From: Aldehydirespirator sp965220345
Lineage (GTDB): Bacteria; Actinomycetota; Acidimicrobiia; Acidimicrobiales; Aldehydirespiratoraceae
Assembly: GCA_965220345.1 (NCBI GenBank)
Contig: OZ244822.1
Location: 992,001 to 1,056,000, forward strand
Direction: 5' to 3'
Length of the DNA: 64,000 nucleotides
Positions 15,532-24,295 of this stretch are shown here, piece by piece. Under the pieces are notes generated by a model. The model ran no database searches and had not been told where the DNA came from. It saw nothing but the letters and a program-made list of their open reading frames with translations. Every line of letters starts with the position of its first letter. Position 1 is the stretch's first letter. A program made the position numbers and the translations under genes.

Positions 15532-15554
15532 GAAAATATACCAGAAAATATACC
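15532..15554. promoter_or_regulatory. Direct repeat in the promoter of the XRE/ImmA-IrrE operon
   Basis: The 11-bp sequence GAAAATATACC occurs twice, 12 bp apart (15532-15542 and 15544-15554), about 50-70 bp upstream of the first gene's ATG. On the coding strand it reads GGTATATTTTC twice and includes TATATT, a possible -10. Its position suits an operator for the XRE domain; this is inferred, not shown. Confidence 0.45.
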
Positions 15555-15582
15555 GGTTGATTGCGCTTTGATTGCCTCGTGG

Positions 15583-18477
15583 TTACAGAACGTAGGTGGA
15601 GGGAGCGGGTTTTAGGGGGCGGGCATACCACAGAGGTCTGCGCAGGCCATTCGGGCCGGGTGCGGGACGGGTCAGCGCCAGCCATTCCTGATAAGCCTCT
15701 CTAGCTTTTGCGGTGTCCACTACCACATCGCCGTAGACATCGTCGGCAGCGGCCGGGCCGATACGCACCCGCTGATGCCAGCACTGCATTCCCGACACCG
15801 GGTCAGGCTGCACACAAAAAGTCAAGTTCTGATGAACGCCAGTGTCATTCCACCAGATGCGCTCGGTGTCGGGGTCTGCGCTGCTGTGAGCTTGCGGGGT
15901 GTCACGGCGACGCAAGCGCCACACTGCGCCAGCGCCGTCTGACTCAGAACTAATGTCAGAACTGCCATCAGAGCTGATATCGACGAGCCCACCAGTCCAT
16001 GAAGCACCAGCAGAAGCATCCAAGCGCCAGCGGCCCATATGATGCGAAACCGCTACCACCCCAGGGCGGATGCCTTGAGTGCGCCAAGCAACAATCACAA
16101 AATGGCCGATACGAGTAGTTACTCGAACCAGACCGTTCTCAGCTATCCCCAAAGCTTCAGCATCGTCTGGATGGATCCACAACGGATGCCGGTGACTCAG
16201 CTCAGAAAGCCATTTGCTGTTCGCCGAGCGAGTATGGATCAAAGTCGGAATCCGGAAGGTCGGCAGCAATATCCGCTCATCACCTGAAAGTTCGAGATCC
16301 TCCCAATGGACATGCGACGGGATCCAAGCTGGCGTGGCATATTCCGGCCAACCCCAGTCCGCCAAAGTCTGCGAATACAGTTCCAGTTTGCGTGACGGGG
16401 TGGGAAACCCTTCTCGGGCAACACCATCTACTTCCACTGCCAGAGACCCATCACCAAGACCAGGCAAAGACATCGACGCGAGATCCGCATGATCTCCCGA
16501 CCATGACCCAGGAGTATGAGGATGTCTGAACACGCCGTGAGAATCTTTTTGACAGTCGCTCAGGTCCGCCGCTGGCACTTCGCGCTCATACGGCAGATAC
16601 ATGTCACCTTCAAGGGCGTAGGCACCACGGTCACGCATGAACTCCAGCGGTGTCTGACCAGCCGCGGCGGCATCGTCGGCCAAACCAGGCACCGTTTCAA
16701 ACATTTGCGAGTAGTAGTCGTCCACCGACATGGGTGTTCCGGGATGTGTCGGGCTTTCAAACCAGCGGCGTATCCCTAGAGCACCATCAGGATCAATGCG
16801 CCAAGACAAATCAATCCAGAACTCGTTTTCTTCCCAGACTTCTCCTGGGTTGAACTGATGAGTACGCGAATCATGGCCAACGGCTTCGCTCTGAAGCTCA
16901 GCGAAGCGGCGCAGCACCGGCTGACGAAACCCCAGCCAGCGGCCAGCATGCGTCTCGAAGCTGGCCACATCATGGCGTTCAGCCGCCACCCCCATCGGCA
17001 GCACATAATCGGCGAAAAGCGCTGTCTCTGACCAAGTCGGGGTCAGAGCCACATGGCAACCAACCTTGTCAGGATCTTTCAGGGCCTCAAGCCAGCTAAA
17101 CCCGTCGGGATTGGTCCACACGGGGTTATAAACCCGGCTGAAATACACCTCAAGACGGCCACGGCCTTCCCGCAAGAAATGCGGCAACAGAATCGACATT
17201 TCGTGATACGCCAGCGGATATTCACGAGGCCAGTTAAGTTCGTTCCACTGCTGCGGCGGGGGCGCAGCATCAGGATGCGGTGCCTTGTATTTGTTCCAGC
17301 CGTTGCCGGTGGTTCCCCCGACGGTTCCCACCGAACCCGTCAGAACATTCAAAAAGAACAGGCAGCGAGCTGTTTGCCAGCCACCTAGGTTGCCTGCCCC
17401 GGCAGCGCGCCAGTTGTGTGACGCGAATTTTGTGGGATGCTCGCCGATGATCTTGGCGATCTCTTCGATCTGTACCGCTGACACACCGCAAATCCTTTCG
17501 GCTTCATCTGGTGTATAAGCGGCGTAATCAGCAAGTAGTGCAGGCCTGACCGACTCGAACTCAACAGCACGACTTGGGTGGCGCTCACGTAGGTAGGTCT
17601 CCCAGTTCGTCCAGCGGCGCACAAAGCCATGTTCCCAGGTGCCAGCCAAAAGCAGCAGACGCGCGATCGTCAACAACAAAAACGGTTCGGTGCCAGGCCA
17701 AGCAGGCAACCAGAAATCGGCTTTGGCGCCAGTGTTAGACAGGCGCGGATCCACGCAGATCACGGTGGCTCCATTGCTTTTGGCTTCCATGATGCGTTGC
17801 GCGTGAGGATTGAAATAATGACCAGTCTCTAGATGCGACGAGATCAAAAAGATCACTTCAGCGTTGGCGAAATCCGCTGAAGGCCGGTCATATCCCATCC
17901 AGCTTTGATAGCCAATACGGGCATTGGAGCTGCACACGTTGGTGTGGCTGTTGTGGCCGTCGCTGCCCCAACATTGCAACACACGCTCAGCGAAACCGTC
18001 TTCGCCGGGCCGCCCAACGTGGTACATAACTTCGTTGTGACGGCCGCTGCTGAAAGCCCCGCGGATCCGTGTGGCGATGTCATCAAGGGCTTCTTCCCAG
18101 CTGACCTGTTGCCATTGGCCGCTACCACGTTCGCCGACACGGCGCAGCGGATACAAGATGCGTTCATGGTCGTCAATCTGGTTGAGCGTGGCTGGGCCTT
18201 TAGCGCAGTTACGGCCGCGGCTAGCGGGGTGCAGCGGGTTGCCCTCCACACGATCGATGCGCTGCGTTTCGTGGTTGACATAACACAGCAGACCGCAGGC
18301 GGCTTCGCAGTTGAAGCAGGTCGTGGGAATCAGCGTGTGATGCTGCGGAACTTTCTGGGGCCAGGCGGCGGCATCAAGCGTGACTGCGTCATGCCAGGTT
18401 TCGTGCGGGGGATAACTGTCCAGGGTGCGCTCTGAAGTGTGCTCTGAACTGTGATCTGGGGGGTGCTGGTCGGTCAT
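15583..18477 (-). CDS. Molybdopterin oxidoreductase, catalytic subunit (DMSO reductase superfamily)
   Basis: 964 residues. The N-terminal [4Fe-4S] motif has Cys54, Cys57, Cys61 and Cys91 (CFNCEAACG, GRNCAKGP). It is followed by Mo-bis-MGD domains: GSDGHNSHTNVCSSNARIGY with Cys182 at the usual Mo-ligand position, VICVDPRLSNTGAKADFWLP, and a C-terminal molydopterin-binding domain (HPDDAEALGIAENGLVRV). No twin-arginine signal is seen at the N-terminus, so the subunit is predicted cytoplasmic. It lies 29 bp after the FeS/NrfD gene, forming a polysulfide/tetrathionate-reductase-like complex. The substrate is not deducible. No dedicated chaperone gene is adjacent. Confidence 0.9.
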   Translation of the reverse strand: MTDQHPPDHSSEHTSERTLDSYPPHETWHDAVTLDAAAWPQKVPQHHTLIPTTCFNCEAACGLLCYVNHETQRIDRVEGNPLHPASRGRNCAKGPATLNQIDDHERILYPLRRVGERGSGQWQQVSWEEALDDIATRIRGAFSSGRHNEVMYHVGRPGEDGFAERVLQCWGSDGHNSHTNVCSSNARIGYQSWMGYDRPSADFANAEVIFLISSHLETGHYFNPHAQRIMEAKSNGATVICVDPRLSNTGAKADFWLPAWPGTEPFLLLTIARLLLLAGTWEHGFVRRWTNWETYLRERHPSRAVEFESVRPALLADYAAYTPDEAERICGVSAVQIEEIAKIIGEHPTKFASHNWRAAGAGNLGGWQTARCLFFLNVLTGSVGTVGGTTGNGWNKYKAPHPDAAPPPQQWNELNWPREYPLAYHEMSILLPHFLREGRGRLEVYFSRVYNPVWTNPDGFSWLEALKDPDKVGCHVALTPTWSETALFADYVLPMGVAAERHDVASFETHAGRWLGFRQPVLRRFAELQSEAVGHDSRTHQFNPGEVWEENEFWIDLSWRIDPDGALGIRRWFESPTHPGTPMSVDDYYSQMFETVPGLADDAAAAGQTPLEFMRDRGAYALEGDMYLPYEREVPAADLSDCQKDSHGVFRHPHTPGSWSGDHADLASMSLPGLGDGSLAVEVDGVAREGFPTPSRKLELYSQTLADWGWPEYATPAWIPSHVHWEDLELSGDERILLPTFRIPTLIHTRSANSKWLSELSHRHPLWIHPDDAEALGIAENGLVRVTTRIGHFVIVAWRTQGIRPGVVAVSHHMGRWRLDASAGASWTGGLVDISSDGSSDISSESDGAGAVWRLRRRDTPQAHSSADPDTERIWWNDTGVHQNLTFCVQPDPVSGMQCWHQRVRIGPAAADDVYGDVVVDTAKAREAYQEWLALTRPAPGPNGLRRPLWYARPLKPAPSTYVL

Positions 18478-18506
18478 GAAAGTTTCTTTCTCTCGCTCTC
18501 TCGCCG

Positions 18507-20039
18507 CTAAGACAGTGGCACCGACTGGCCAGCACGTACGAAACTGTCCTCATAGAACCACATACCCACCATTGCGGAAACCGCGGCAACCGCAGGTAAA
18601 CCAGAGCCGCTGGCGGTAGCGACAGCCACACTCATGACAATCGCAGGAACGATCAGCCCCAACCCGATAGCACCAACCCAGAAACGGCGCGCTTGACTAC
18701 CACGCGCCAGGTTCGACAAAGCTACTTTGACATGTCTAGTGCCATGGCTAGTGCTCTGGCTAGAAAATACGAACTCAGCAGCTATGAGCACGCCACAAGC
18801 AGTCAAACCGCCCAGCATCACCCAGTGCACAACGCCCACAGCGGGAATGTGCATCACTGGATCAGCCAGCAGATACACCGACGCGCCAGCTACAGCACCC
18901 TGCACAAGCAGCACCGGCAGGACCAGCTTCGACTGCCACAGATCGCGCCCTTCACACTGATTGAACAAAAAAGCCGTGTAACCCGCGGTAGCAGCCGCGC
19001 CAACAATGGCAGGTGCCACCAGCACCCCTAACGCAACGCTGCTATCCGCAGCAGCCGCAGCCAGCCACAACGCACAGACCGCAGCAAAACCGCCAAGCAC
19101 CCAAGCACCTTTCACCAGCCAGGAACGCTTATTGGGACGGGTCAGCAGATAATAGAAGCGCTCTGGGCGACGCAGATCTCCTATCAGCAACGCCCCTGTA
19201 ACCACCAGCAATGCTCCAGCTACCAGAGCAGGCATCACCGCAACCGCGGCTTGTGCGTCGCCGTGACCAACAAGAACCAGAACCGCGGCTATAGCCATCA
19301 CCCCAGCCGCTGCAGCTTTGGTGACCAGATAGCTCGCCACGCGGCCCTTCCAGGTCGTCTCGTGCGCGGTGGTGTATGTAGTTCGGGCTTCCGTGCCGTT
19401 CGTTCCAGTAGGCATTGTGGGGTGCTGCGGCGTTGTGTCAGCCCAGATCATGCCGTCGGAGGCAATCGCGCTGCGTAGCGGATCAAGCGATGCCTGCGAC
19501 GCACCCAGATAGTGAACTTTCGGTAGGGTCTGTTGCTCGGGCGCTCTGACAGCAGTTGGACTGTTGACGATCAGCTGAGTAACTGCGTCGTTGGGATCAT
19601 CAAGATCGGCCACCTTGATGGCATGTGTGGGACACACCACCACACAACTTGGTTCGAGGTTTTGTTCGATCCGATGGTTGCAGAAGTTGCATTTGTGGGC
19701 GGTGTTGGTGGCTGGATTGATATAGAGCGCATCATAAGGGCAGGCGTTCATGCAGCCTTTGCAACCGATGCAGTTGTCGTCATCGAAATCAACCACCCCG
19801 TTGCTAGCACGAAATAGGGCACCTGTGGGACAGATAGTTATGCACGGAGCATTATCGCAGTGGTTGCAACGCATCACCGAAAAATGCCGCTCAGCATCTG
19901 GGAATGTTCCGGTTTCGATGTATTTGACCCAGGTACGGTTTACGCCTAGAGCCACATCGTGCTCGGCTTTGCAGGCAACCGTGCAGGCATGGCAACCAAT
20001 GCAGCTGCTGCTGTCCAAAAGAAAACCGAGTCGGGTCAT
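18507..20039 (-). CDS. Fused four-cluster ferredoxin / NrfD-like membrane subunit
   Basis: 510 residues. Residues 1-155 hold four [4Fe-4S] motifs: CIGCHACTVAC, CNHCDNAPCITICP, CIGCKGCMNACPY, and CNFCN with CVVVCP. Residues about 225-510 contain roughly eight hydrophobic helices of the NrfD/PsrC type, with LIGDLRRPERFYYLLTRPN. It fuses the PsrB-like electron-transfer and PsrC-like quinone-interacting subunits. It should link the menaquinone pool to the adjacent Mo enzyme. The start ATG at 20039 is the innermost of four 17-bp repeats that each contain an ATG. Confidence 0.9.
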   Translation of the reverse strand: MTRLGFLLDSSSCIGCHACTVACKAEHDVALGVNRTWVKYIETGTFPDAERHFSVMRCNHCDNAPCITICPTGALFRASNGVVDFDDDNCIGCKGCMNACPYDALYINPATNTAHKCNFCNHRIEQNLEPSCVVVCPTHAIKVADLDDPNDAVTQLIVNSPTAVRAPEQQTLPKVHYLGASQASLDPLRSAIASDGMIWADTTPQHPTMPTGTNGTEARTTYTTAHETTWKGRVASYLVTKAAAAGVMAIAAVLVLVGHGDAQAAVAVMPALVAGALLVVTGALLIGDLRRPERFYYLLTRPNKRSWLVKGAWVLGGFAAVCALWLAAAAADSSVALGVLVAPAIVGAAATAGYTAFLFNQCEGRDLWQSKLVLPVLLVQGAVAGASVYLLADPVMHIPAVGVVHWVMLGGLTACGVLIAAEFVFSSQSTSHGTRHVKVALSNLARGSQARRFWVGAIGLGLIVPAIVMSVAVATASGSGLPAVAAVSAMVGMWFYEDSFVRAGQSVPLS

Positions 20040-20101
20040 GGACTGCGTCTGGTCATGGGCTGAGACGGGTCATGAGCTAAGTCTGGTCATGGACTGAGAC
20101 A
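20034..20101. repeat. Four-copy 17-bp tandem repeat over the FeS/NrfD start codon
   Basis: On the coding strand the unit is CTCAGTCCATGACCAGA or a close variant. ATG triplets lie at 20039, 20056, 20073 and 20090, exactly 17 bases apart. Because 17 is not a multiple of three, the extra ATGs are in other frames and only the first belongs to the gene. Confidence 0.85.
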
Positions 20102-20103
20102 GC

Positions 20104-21357
20104 TCACGAACTTCGGCGAGCCACTAGTTCTGAGGTCAATTCGTCAACACTGGCAGCGCCGCACAAAGCCATGTCGCGTTTCATGCCTGCGTGAAGATGC
20201 TTTATCACCCAATCCACGCCTAGTTCCCCGGCAGCAGCGAGACCATACAGATACGGTCGTCCAATCATGCAAGAAGTCGCGCCAAGCGCCAACGCTTTGA
20301 CAATGTCACCACCACGACGGATGCCTCCGTCGCAGACGATTTCGAGATCGCCACCGACCTTGTCAGCTACCGGCGCAACTAGATCAGCAATAGCTGGTGA
20401 CGAGTCAAGCTGTCGTCCGCCGTGATTGGACAACACGATCCCGTCAAGACCCCGGTCGCGTGCGATCACCGCATCAGCGACACATTGCACCCCTTTGATG
20501 AGCACCGGCCCCGACCAAAGCGAGCGCAGCCAGTCGATGTCGTCCCAAGACAAGGAGGGATCAAACTGCGCGTTCATAAACTCGGCCAAATCAACCGCTG
20601 TTGATCCCTTGGCTGGCCCTTCAGTTGACCCTGCAGTTGGTCTTGCAGTATCAGCGCTGGCAGCGACACTGGCGAACGAGATCGGATCCGAGAGTGCGAA
20701 TCTGAGACTCCAGCCGGGCTTGCGCAGGCCTTCCCAAATAATGTCGAGTCCCATTGTGGGTGGCAGCGTGAAACCGCGACGCACATCACGTTCACGACGG
20801 CCGAGCATGGCCACATCAACAGTGATACATAGCACGTCGAAACCCGACTCAGCAGCACGCGCGATCATGTCTTTGAGCAAGCCCCGGTCACGCCACACAT
20901 ACACCTGGAACCATTTCCACCCGTCGCTTACTGCTGCTACTTCAGCAGCGGAGCGAGTGCCCATCGTGGACAGCGAATAAGGCAGCCCGGCACGTTGCGC
21001 GGCACGAGCCACAGCCAGCTCTCCGTCAGGACAAGCAATACGGGTAAAGCCTGTGGGTGCCAGAACCAAAGGGAAAGGCACTTGCTGGCCCAGTATCTGA
21101 CTGCTGGTGTTGATGTTGCCCATGTCACGCAGAACTCTTGGCACAAACTCAAGTTCCCGAAAAGCTCGAGTGTTGCGATCAAGAGCTACTTCGTCTTCGG
21201 CACCACCGTCAATGTAGTCAAAAACACCGCCAGGAAGACGACGACGAGCTATCGCACGCAAGTCTTCAATGCTGGCGACTTTCTGCAAACGGCGATGATT
21301 CGATCTGAGTTCAGGAGCGCGAAAGCGCATGACCGACTTGAGCGTGTCAACGATCAC
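20104..21357 (-). CDS. FMN-dependent alpha-hydroxyacid dehydrogenase (L-lactate dehydrogenase-like)
   Basis: 417 residues of the LldD/glycolate oxidase family. Visible features: RRLPGGVFDYIDGGAEDE, PLVLAPTGFTRIACPDGE, the YVWRDR segment, VLIKGVQ with the FMN lysine, the catalytic SNHGGRQLD, CDGGIRRGGDIVKALALGA and IGRPYLYGLAAAGE. It oxidises an L-2-hydroxyacid, probably feeding quinone or oxygen. The substrate is not certain, and an MftD-like role cannot be excluded, although no mycofactocin genes are nearby. The start may be GTG 21357 or ATG 21330 (MRFRAPEL). Confidence 0.88.
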   Translation of the reverse strand: MIVDTLKSVMRFRAPELRSNHRRLQKVASIEDLRAIARRRLPGGVFDYIDGGAEDEVALDRNTRAFRELEFVPRVLRDMGNINTSSQILGQQVPFPLVLAPTGFTRIACPDGELAVARAAQRAGLPYSLSTMGTRSAAEVAAVSDGWKWFQVYVWRDRGLLKDMIARAAESGFDVLCITVDVAMLGRRERDVRRGFTLPPTMGLDIIWEGLRKPGWSLRFALSDPISFASVAASADTARPTAGSTEGPAKGSTAVDLAEFMNAQFDPSLSWDDIDWLRSLWSGPVLIKGVQCVADAVIARDRGLDGIVLSNHGGRQLDSSPAIADLVAPVADKVGGDLEIVCDGGIRRGGDIVKALALGATSCMIGRPYLYGLAAAGELGVDWVIKHLHAGMKRDMALCGAASVDELTSELVARRSS

Positions 21358-21440
21358 GAACCTGACCCTAGAGCATGCTCAAGTAGCTGCAACCCATTGA
21401 GTGGCAGCAACCCGCTGATAGCGACAGCGCAGCTGCCCGA

Positions 21441-21818
21441 TCAACGCGGTCCTGTTGAAAAGTCGGACTGTTGTGCTCGCCTAGCAGCCTCGGCAGCTTC
21501 CATCTGAAGCGCTTGACGACGCAATGCCGATGCTTGTTGGTCAAGTTGCGCGGCTTCGCTGCGTAGCGCATGGCTAATTGTCGCCAAATCACCCTTGAGA
21601 GAATAAAGTGACATACCAATGACATGGCGAAGCTGGCTGCGGCTAGCGCTAGCGGCTCTTCCTCGCCAGACTTCAACACGATGCAAATCAATAACGGGTT
21701 CATGGCGTTGGATCAGTGCCTGACCGCGATGATCAAGCATCTCAGCAACCTCGCGGCATCTGTCAGCTCTGAGCATCTTGAGATAACCTTGTCGAAAAAG
21801 CCAACTACTATTTGACAT
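21441..21818 (-). CDS. Hypothetical helical protein
   Basis: 125 residues, no family recognised. The second half is predicted helical or coiled coil (ALRSEAAQLDQQASALRRQA) and Ala/Gln/Arg-rich. It starts from ATG 21818 next to an AT-rich region shared divergently with the hisN-like gene. It is on the same strand as the hydroxyacid dehydrogenase, 83 bp upstream of it. Codon pattern and amino-acid composition look coding. Role unknown. Confidence 0.5.
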   Translation of the reverse strand: MSNSSWLFRQGYLKMLRADRCREVAEMLDHRGQALIQRHEPVIDLHRVEVWRGRAASASRSQLRHVIGMSLYSLKGDLATISHALRSEAAQLDQQASALRRQALQMEAAEAARRAQQSDFSTGPR

Positions 21819-21915
21819 GATTACTAATATACACGAACTTTACAGAAATACACTTTACTATACTTCAAGTTCGGTCTGCGGAGCTTGGTGATAAGAGCAA
21901 GGTGCTTGGAAACAG

Positions 21916-22779
21916 ATGAGCAAATCAAGCAAGAGCGGCACCGGGAATCACGCAGCCAATGACTGGAATACCCCCAAAGCAACAGGCGGCGTGATCGATC
22001 AGGATCTTGTGAATTTTGCGGTAGAGGCTGCCGTCAGCGCGGGTCGGCTTACTCTGAACTGGTTTCAATCACGAGGTCTGGCGGTGACCACCAAGCAGGA
22101 CGGCTCGCCAGTGACCGAAGCTGACTATGCGGCTGAAAGGTTTTTGCGCTCCGAGATCACCGCAGCTTTTCCTAACGATGCGATTCTTGGCGAAGAGGAA
22201 GGAACTGTCGGTGGAGCCACCAGCGAGACGGGTCGCTGCTGGGTGATTGACCCGATTGATGGCACCAAAGCGTTCGCGCAGGGGGTGCCTTTGTTTGCTG
22301 TGCTCTTGGCGCTGGTGGATGCCCGCGGCCCGGCTGTGGGAGTGATTCACCTGCCAGCGCTAAATGAGTGTGTCTGGGCTGCCCGAGGCGAGGGCACTCG
22401 TTGGTGCAGAGAATCCGCAACGGCACCACACGCAGGCGAGATCTGCCGTGTTAGCAGCCGCGACAACCTAAACGGTGCCTACGTATGCACGAGTGGTTTG
22501 TCGTATTGGCCGGAGCGCGCCTTTGCACAGATACGCGCTTCGCGGGCGCGGCTGCGAACCTGGGGGGATGCCTACGGCTATGCGCTGGTGGCCACCGGTC
22601 GGGCCGATGCCATGATTGACCCTGAATGCCGTGACTGGGACGTTGCTCCGATGTCTGTAATTATCAGCGAGGCGGGCGGGCGGTTCTCGGATGTATCTGG
22701 TGTCGACGATTGGCGCAGCGGATCTGCAGTAGCCAGCAACAAGATCCTGCATGAGCAGCTGCTCGAATGTCTCAACTAG
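21916..22779 (+). CDS. hisN: Inositol-monophosphatase-family phosphatase, probably histidinol-phosphatase
   Basis: 287 residues with the IMPase metal-binding motifs: GEEEG (Glu ligand), WVIDPIDGTKAF, and WDVAPMSVIISEAGGRF. The DPIDGTK..F..GVP signature with PALNECVWAARGEG resembles actinobacterial HisN, which hydrolyses L-histidinol phosphate. Other members hydrolyse inositol phosphates, so the substrate is inferred. It is a single plus-strand gene in a minus-strand area, preceded by an AT-rich stretch (21819-21915) that probably holds divergent promoters. Confidence 0.83.
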   Translation: MSKSSKSGTGNHAANDWNTPKATGGVIDQDLVNFAVEAAVSAGRLTLNWFQSRGLAVTTKQDGSPVTEADYAAERFLRSEITAAFPNDAILGEEEGTVGGATSETGRCWVIDPIDGTKAFAQGVPLFAVLLALVDARGPAVGVIHLPALNECVWAARGEGTRWCRESATAPHAGEICRVSSRDNLNGAYVCTSGLSYWPERAFAQIRASRARLRTWGDAYGYALVATGRADAMIDPECRDWDVAPMSVIISEAGGRFSDVSGVDDWRSGSAVASNKILHEQLLECLN

Positions 22780-22801
22780 CAGCCCAAACAGCCCTGAGAG
22801 T

Positions 22802-23857
22802 TCACTGCTGAATGTCGCGTGACAGCGTGAAACCTTCGAAACGGCATGGCCGCAAACCGCGATCCGTGATATCGCGCAACAAGTCTTTCGGATCACAGAT
22901 CGCGGCTAGACCGCTGGCACCTACAGCACTGTCATCTACAGCACTGTCTCCTAGAGAAAATCGGCGGGTGAGCAAATGCAACGCGGTTGCGGCTGCCACT
23001 ATGGCAGCACCTTCCGCTGGACGGGCTTGAGCACCCAACACCGCTACATGGCGTTCGCTGCCACGCCAACCACGAAGCTCCACGCGCACCGCCCCAACCC
23101 CTCCTTCTGGATGAGGGCGGCGCATCATCGGTAGCGGCGCCGTCAATCGGTCACGTCGAGTAGCGGCGAGGCGGGCAGTCACGCGATCAACCCCTTCAAA
23201 TGCTGGAACCAGAAGTAACGCATCGGGTAAAGCACCCCGATAACAGTCGCGTCCAGCCACTGGATCCGGAAACCAGCACAGCTCTCGGCCGGATCCGCCA
23301 GGTCGGCGCACCCAGCGGCCGTCACGCCAGTCGATAGCGAGACTGCTCAAAGCACGATGATGCTGACGCGCGCAGGCCGGGCCACCCGTGCCGACTTTAG
23401 CGACATGAATCTCATCAACGAGGTCGAACTCTGCCGCGGTGGTTCGAGCCATCAAGCAGGTCAGACCAGGCATAAATCCGGCACCCGCCACCAGCGCGAC
23501 ACCAGCCGCAGTCGCCAGCTGATTCAGCGCGAGCAAGTCCCGTGTCTCGTTGATTTCGCTGCTGGTTGCAACAACTGTCGCTCCAGTTCGCAGGGCTGCT
23601 TGAGCCATCTCTGCTTGAGTTCCAGCCGGGGTGGCGATCAGCACCAGGTCGGTTGCTTTGGGCACTTTGAGGCCTTGGCCGATGCTGACAGAGCCTCCAC
23701 AGGAATCAACTAATTCCCGTAGTCGAACTGAGTCTGAGTCTCGCACATCGACGCGTCCGACAGCGGGGCTGGCTGCAAGCATGCGCACAATGCGAGCACC
23801 TGTAGCTCCAGCACCGAAAACAACCACAGACGCTGGCGACGCGGGCGGGTGGTTCAC
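22802..23857 (-). CDS. Saccharopine-dehydrogenase-like NAD(P)-binding protein
   Basis: 351 residues from GTG 23857. The Rossmann nucleotide-binding motif VVVFGAGATGARIVRML lies at the N-terminus, followed by a reductase-like layout (SVSIGQGLKVPKATDLVLIA, VVATSSEINETRDL, GFMPGLTCLMAR). This resembles saccharopine reductase or short NAD-dependent dehydrogenase proteins; the substrate is unknown. The frame stays open upstream to 24106, but the extension reads through a tRNA flank and a small ORF in another frame. GTG 23857 overlaps that ORF's stop (GAGTGAAC), indicating coupling. A 15-bp duplication (22921-22950) lies near the C-terminus. Confidence 0.72.
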   Translation of the reverse strand: MNHPPASPASVVVFGAGATGARIVRMLAASPAVGRVDVRDSDSVRLRELVDSCGGSVSIGQGLKVPKATDLVLIATPAGTQAEMAQAALRTGATVVATSSEINETRDLLALNQLATAAGVALVAGAGFMPGLTCLMARTTAAEFDLVDEIHVAKVGTGGPACARQHHRALSSLAIDWRDGRWVRRPGGSGRELCWFPDPVAGRDCYRGALPDALLLVPAFEGVDRVTARLAATRRDRLTAPLPMMRRPHPEGGVGAVRVELRGWRGSERHVAVLGAQARPAEGAAIVAAATALHLLTRRFSLGDSAVDDSAVGASGLAAICDPKDLLRDITDRGLRPCRFEGFTLSRDIQQ

Positions 23858-24018
23858 TCGAGTTCTTCGTCTGACAGCTCGCGCCAGCCCCCGGTCTGGG
23901 GTGGGACACCGCCGCGGCCGCGTATTCGCAGAGCCGCGGCCACTGCCATACCTACAACCACAGCAACGATCGTGCGACGGATCAGAGCAATGAATCCTGC
24001 CGCCAAGAACGCCTCCAA
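23854..24018 (-). CDS. Short putative membrane protein, 54 residues
   Basis: Reads MEAFLAAGFIALIRRTIV from TTG 24018, then a hydrophobic stretch VAVVVGMAVAAALRIRG and a polar tail ending in GGWRELSDEELE. One membrane helix is predicted. The stop codon overlaps the GTG of the saccharopine-dehydrogenase-like gene by three bases, and the gene starts about 56 bp after the tRNA-Ile. There is no good Shine-Dalgarno and the start codon is TTG, so the exact start is uncertain. The biased composition and tight coupling support it as real. Confidence 0.5.
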   Translation of the reverse strand: MEAFLAAGFIALIRRTIVAVVVGMAVAAALRIRGRGGVPPQTGGWRELSDEELE

Positions 24019-24073
24019 GAGTCGGTATTTTCGGGACTGCGTGAACAGATACGCACATGAGAGCGCTGCTGTG

Positions 24074-24147
<74 letters not shown>

Positions 24148-24221
24148 AGCGGCCTTACACGCTAGCCGAAGCAGACGACACTGACACTGCTACTGTGACG
24201 CGGCAGGCTCATGGCTCTTTT

Positions 24222-24269
24222 GCTATCTGCCTAGCTATCTGCCTAGCTATCTGCCTAGCTATCTGCCTA
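24222..24269. repeat. 12-bp unit repeated four times upstream of tRNA-Ile
   Basis: GCTATCTGCCTA occurs at 24222, 24234, 24246 and 24258 without mismatches. It lies between the DUF3566 gene's stop and the tRNA 5' end, where the tRNA promoter would be expected. Confidence 0.93.
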
Positions 24270-24295
24270 GTTAATTACGCCGCTTCGTGTCGTCA

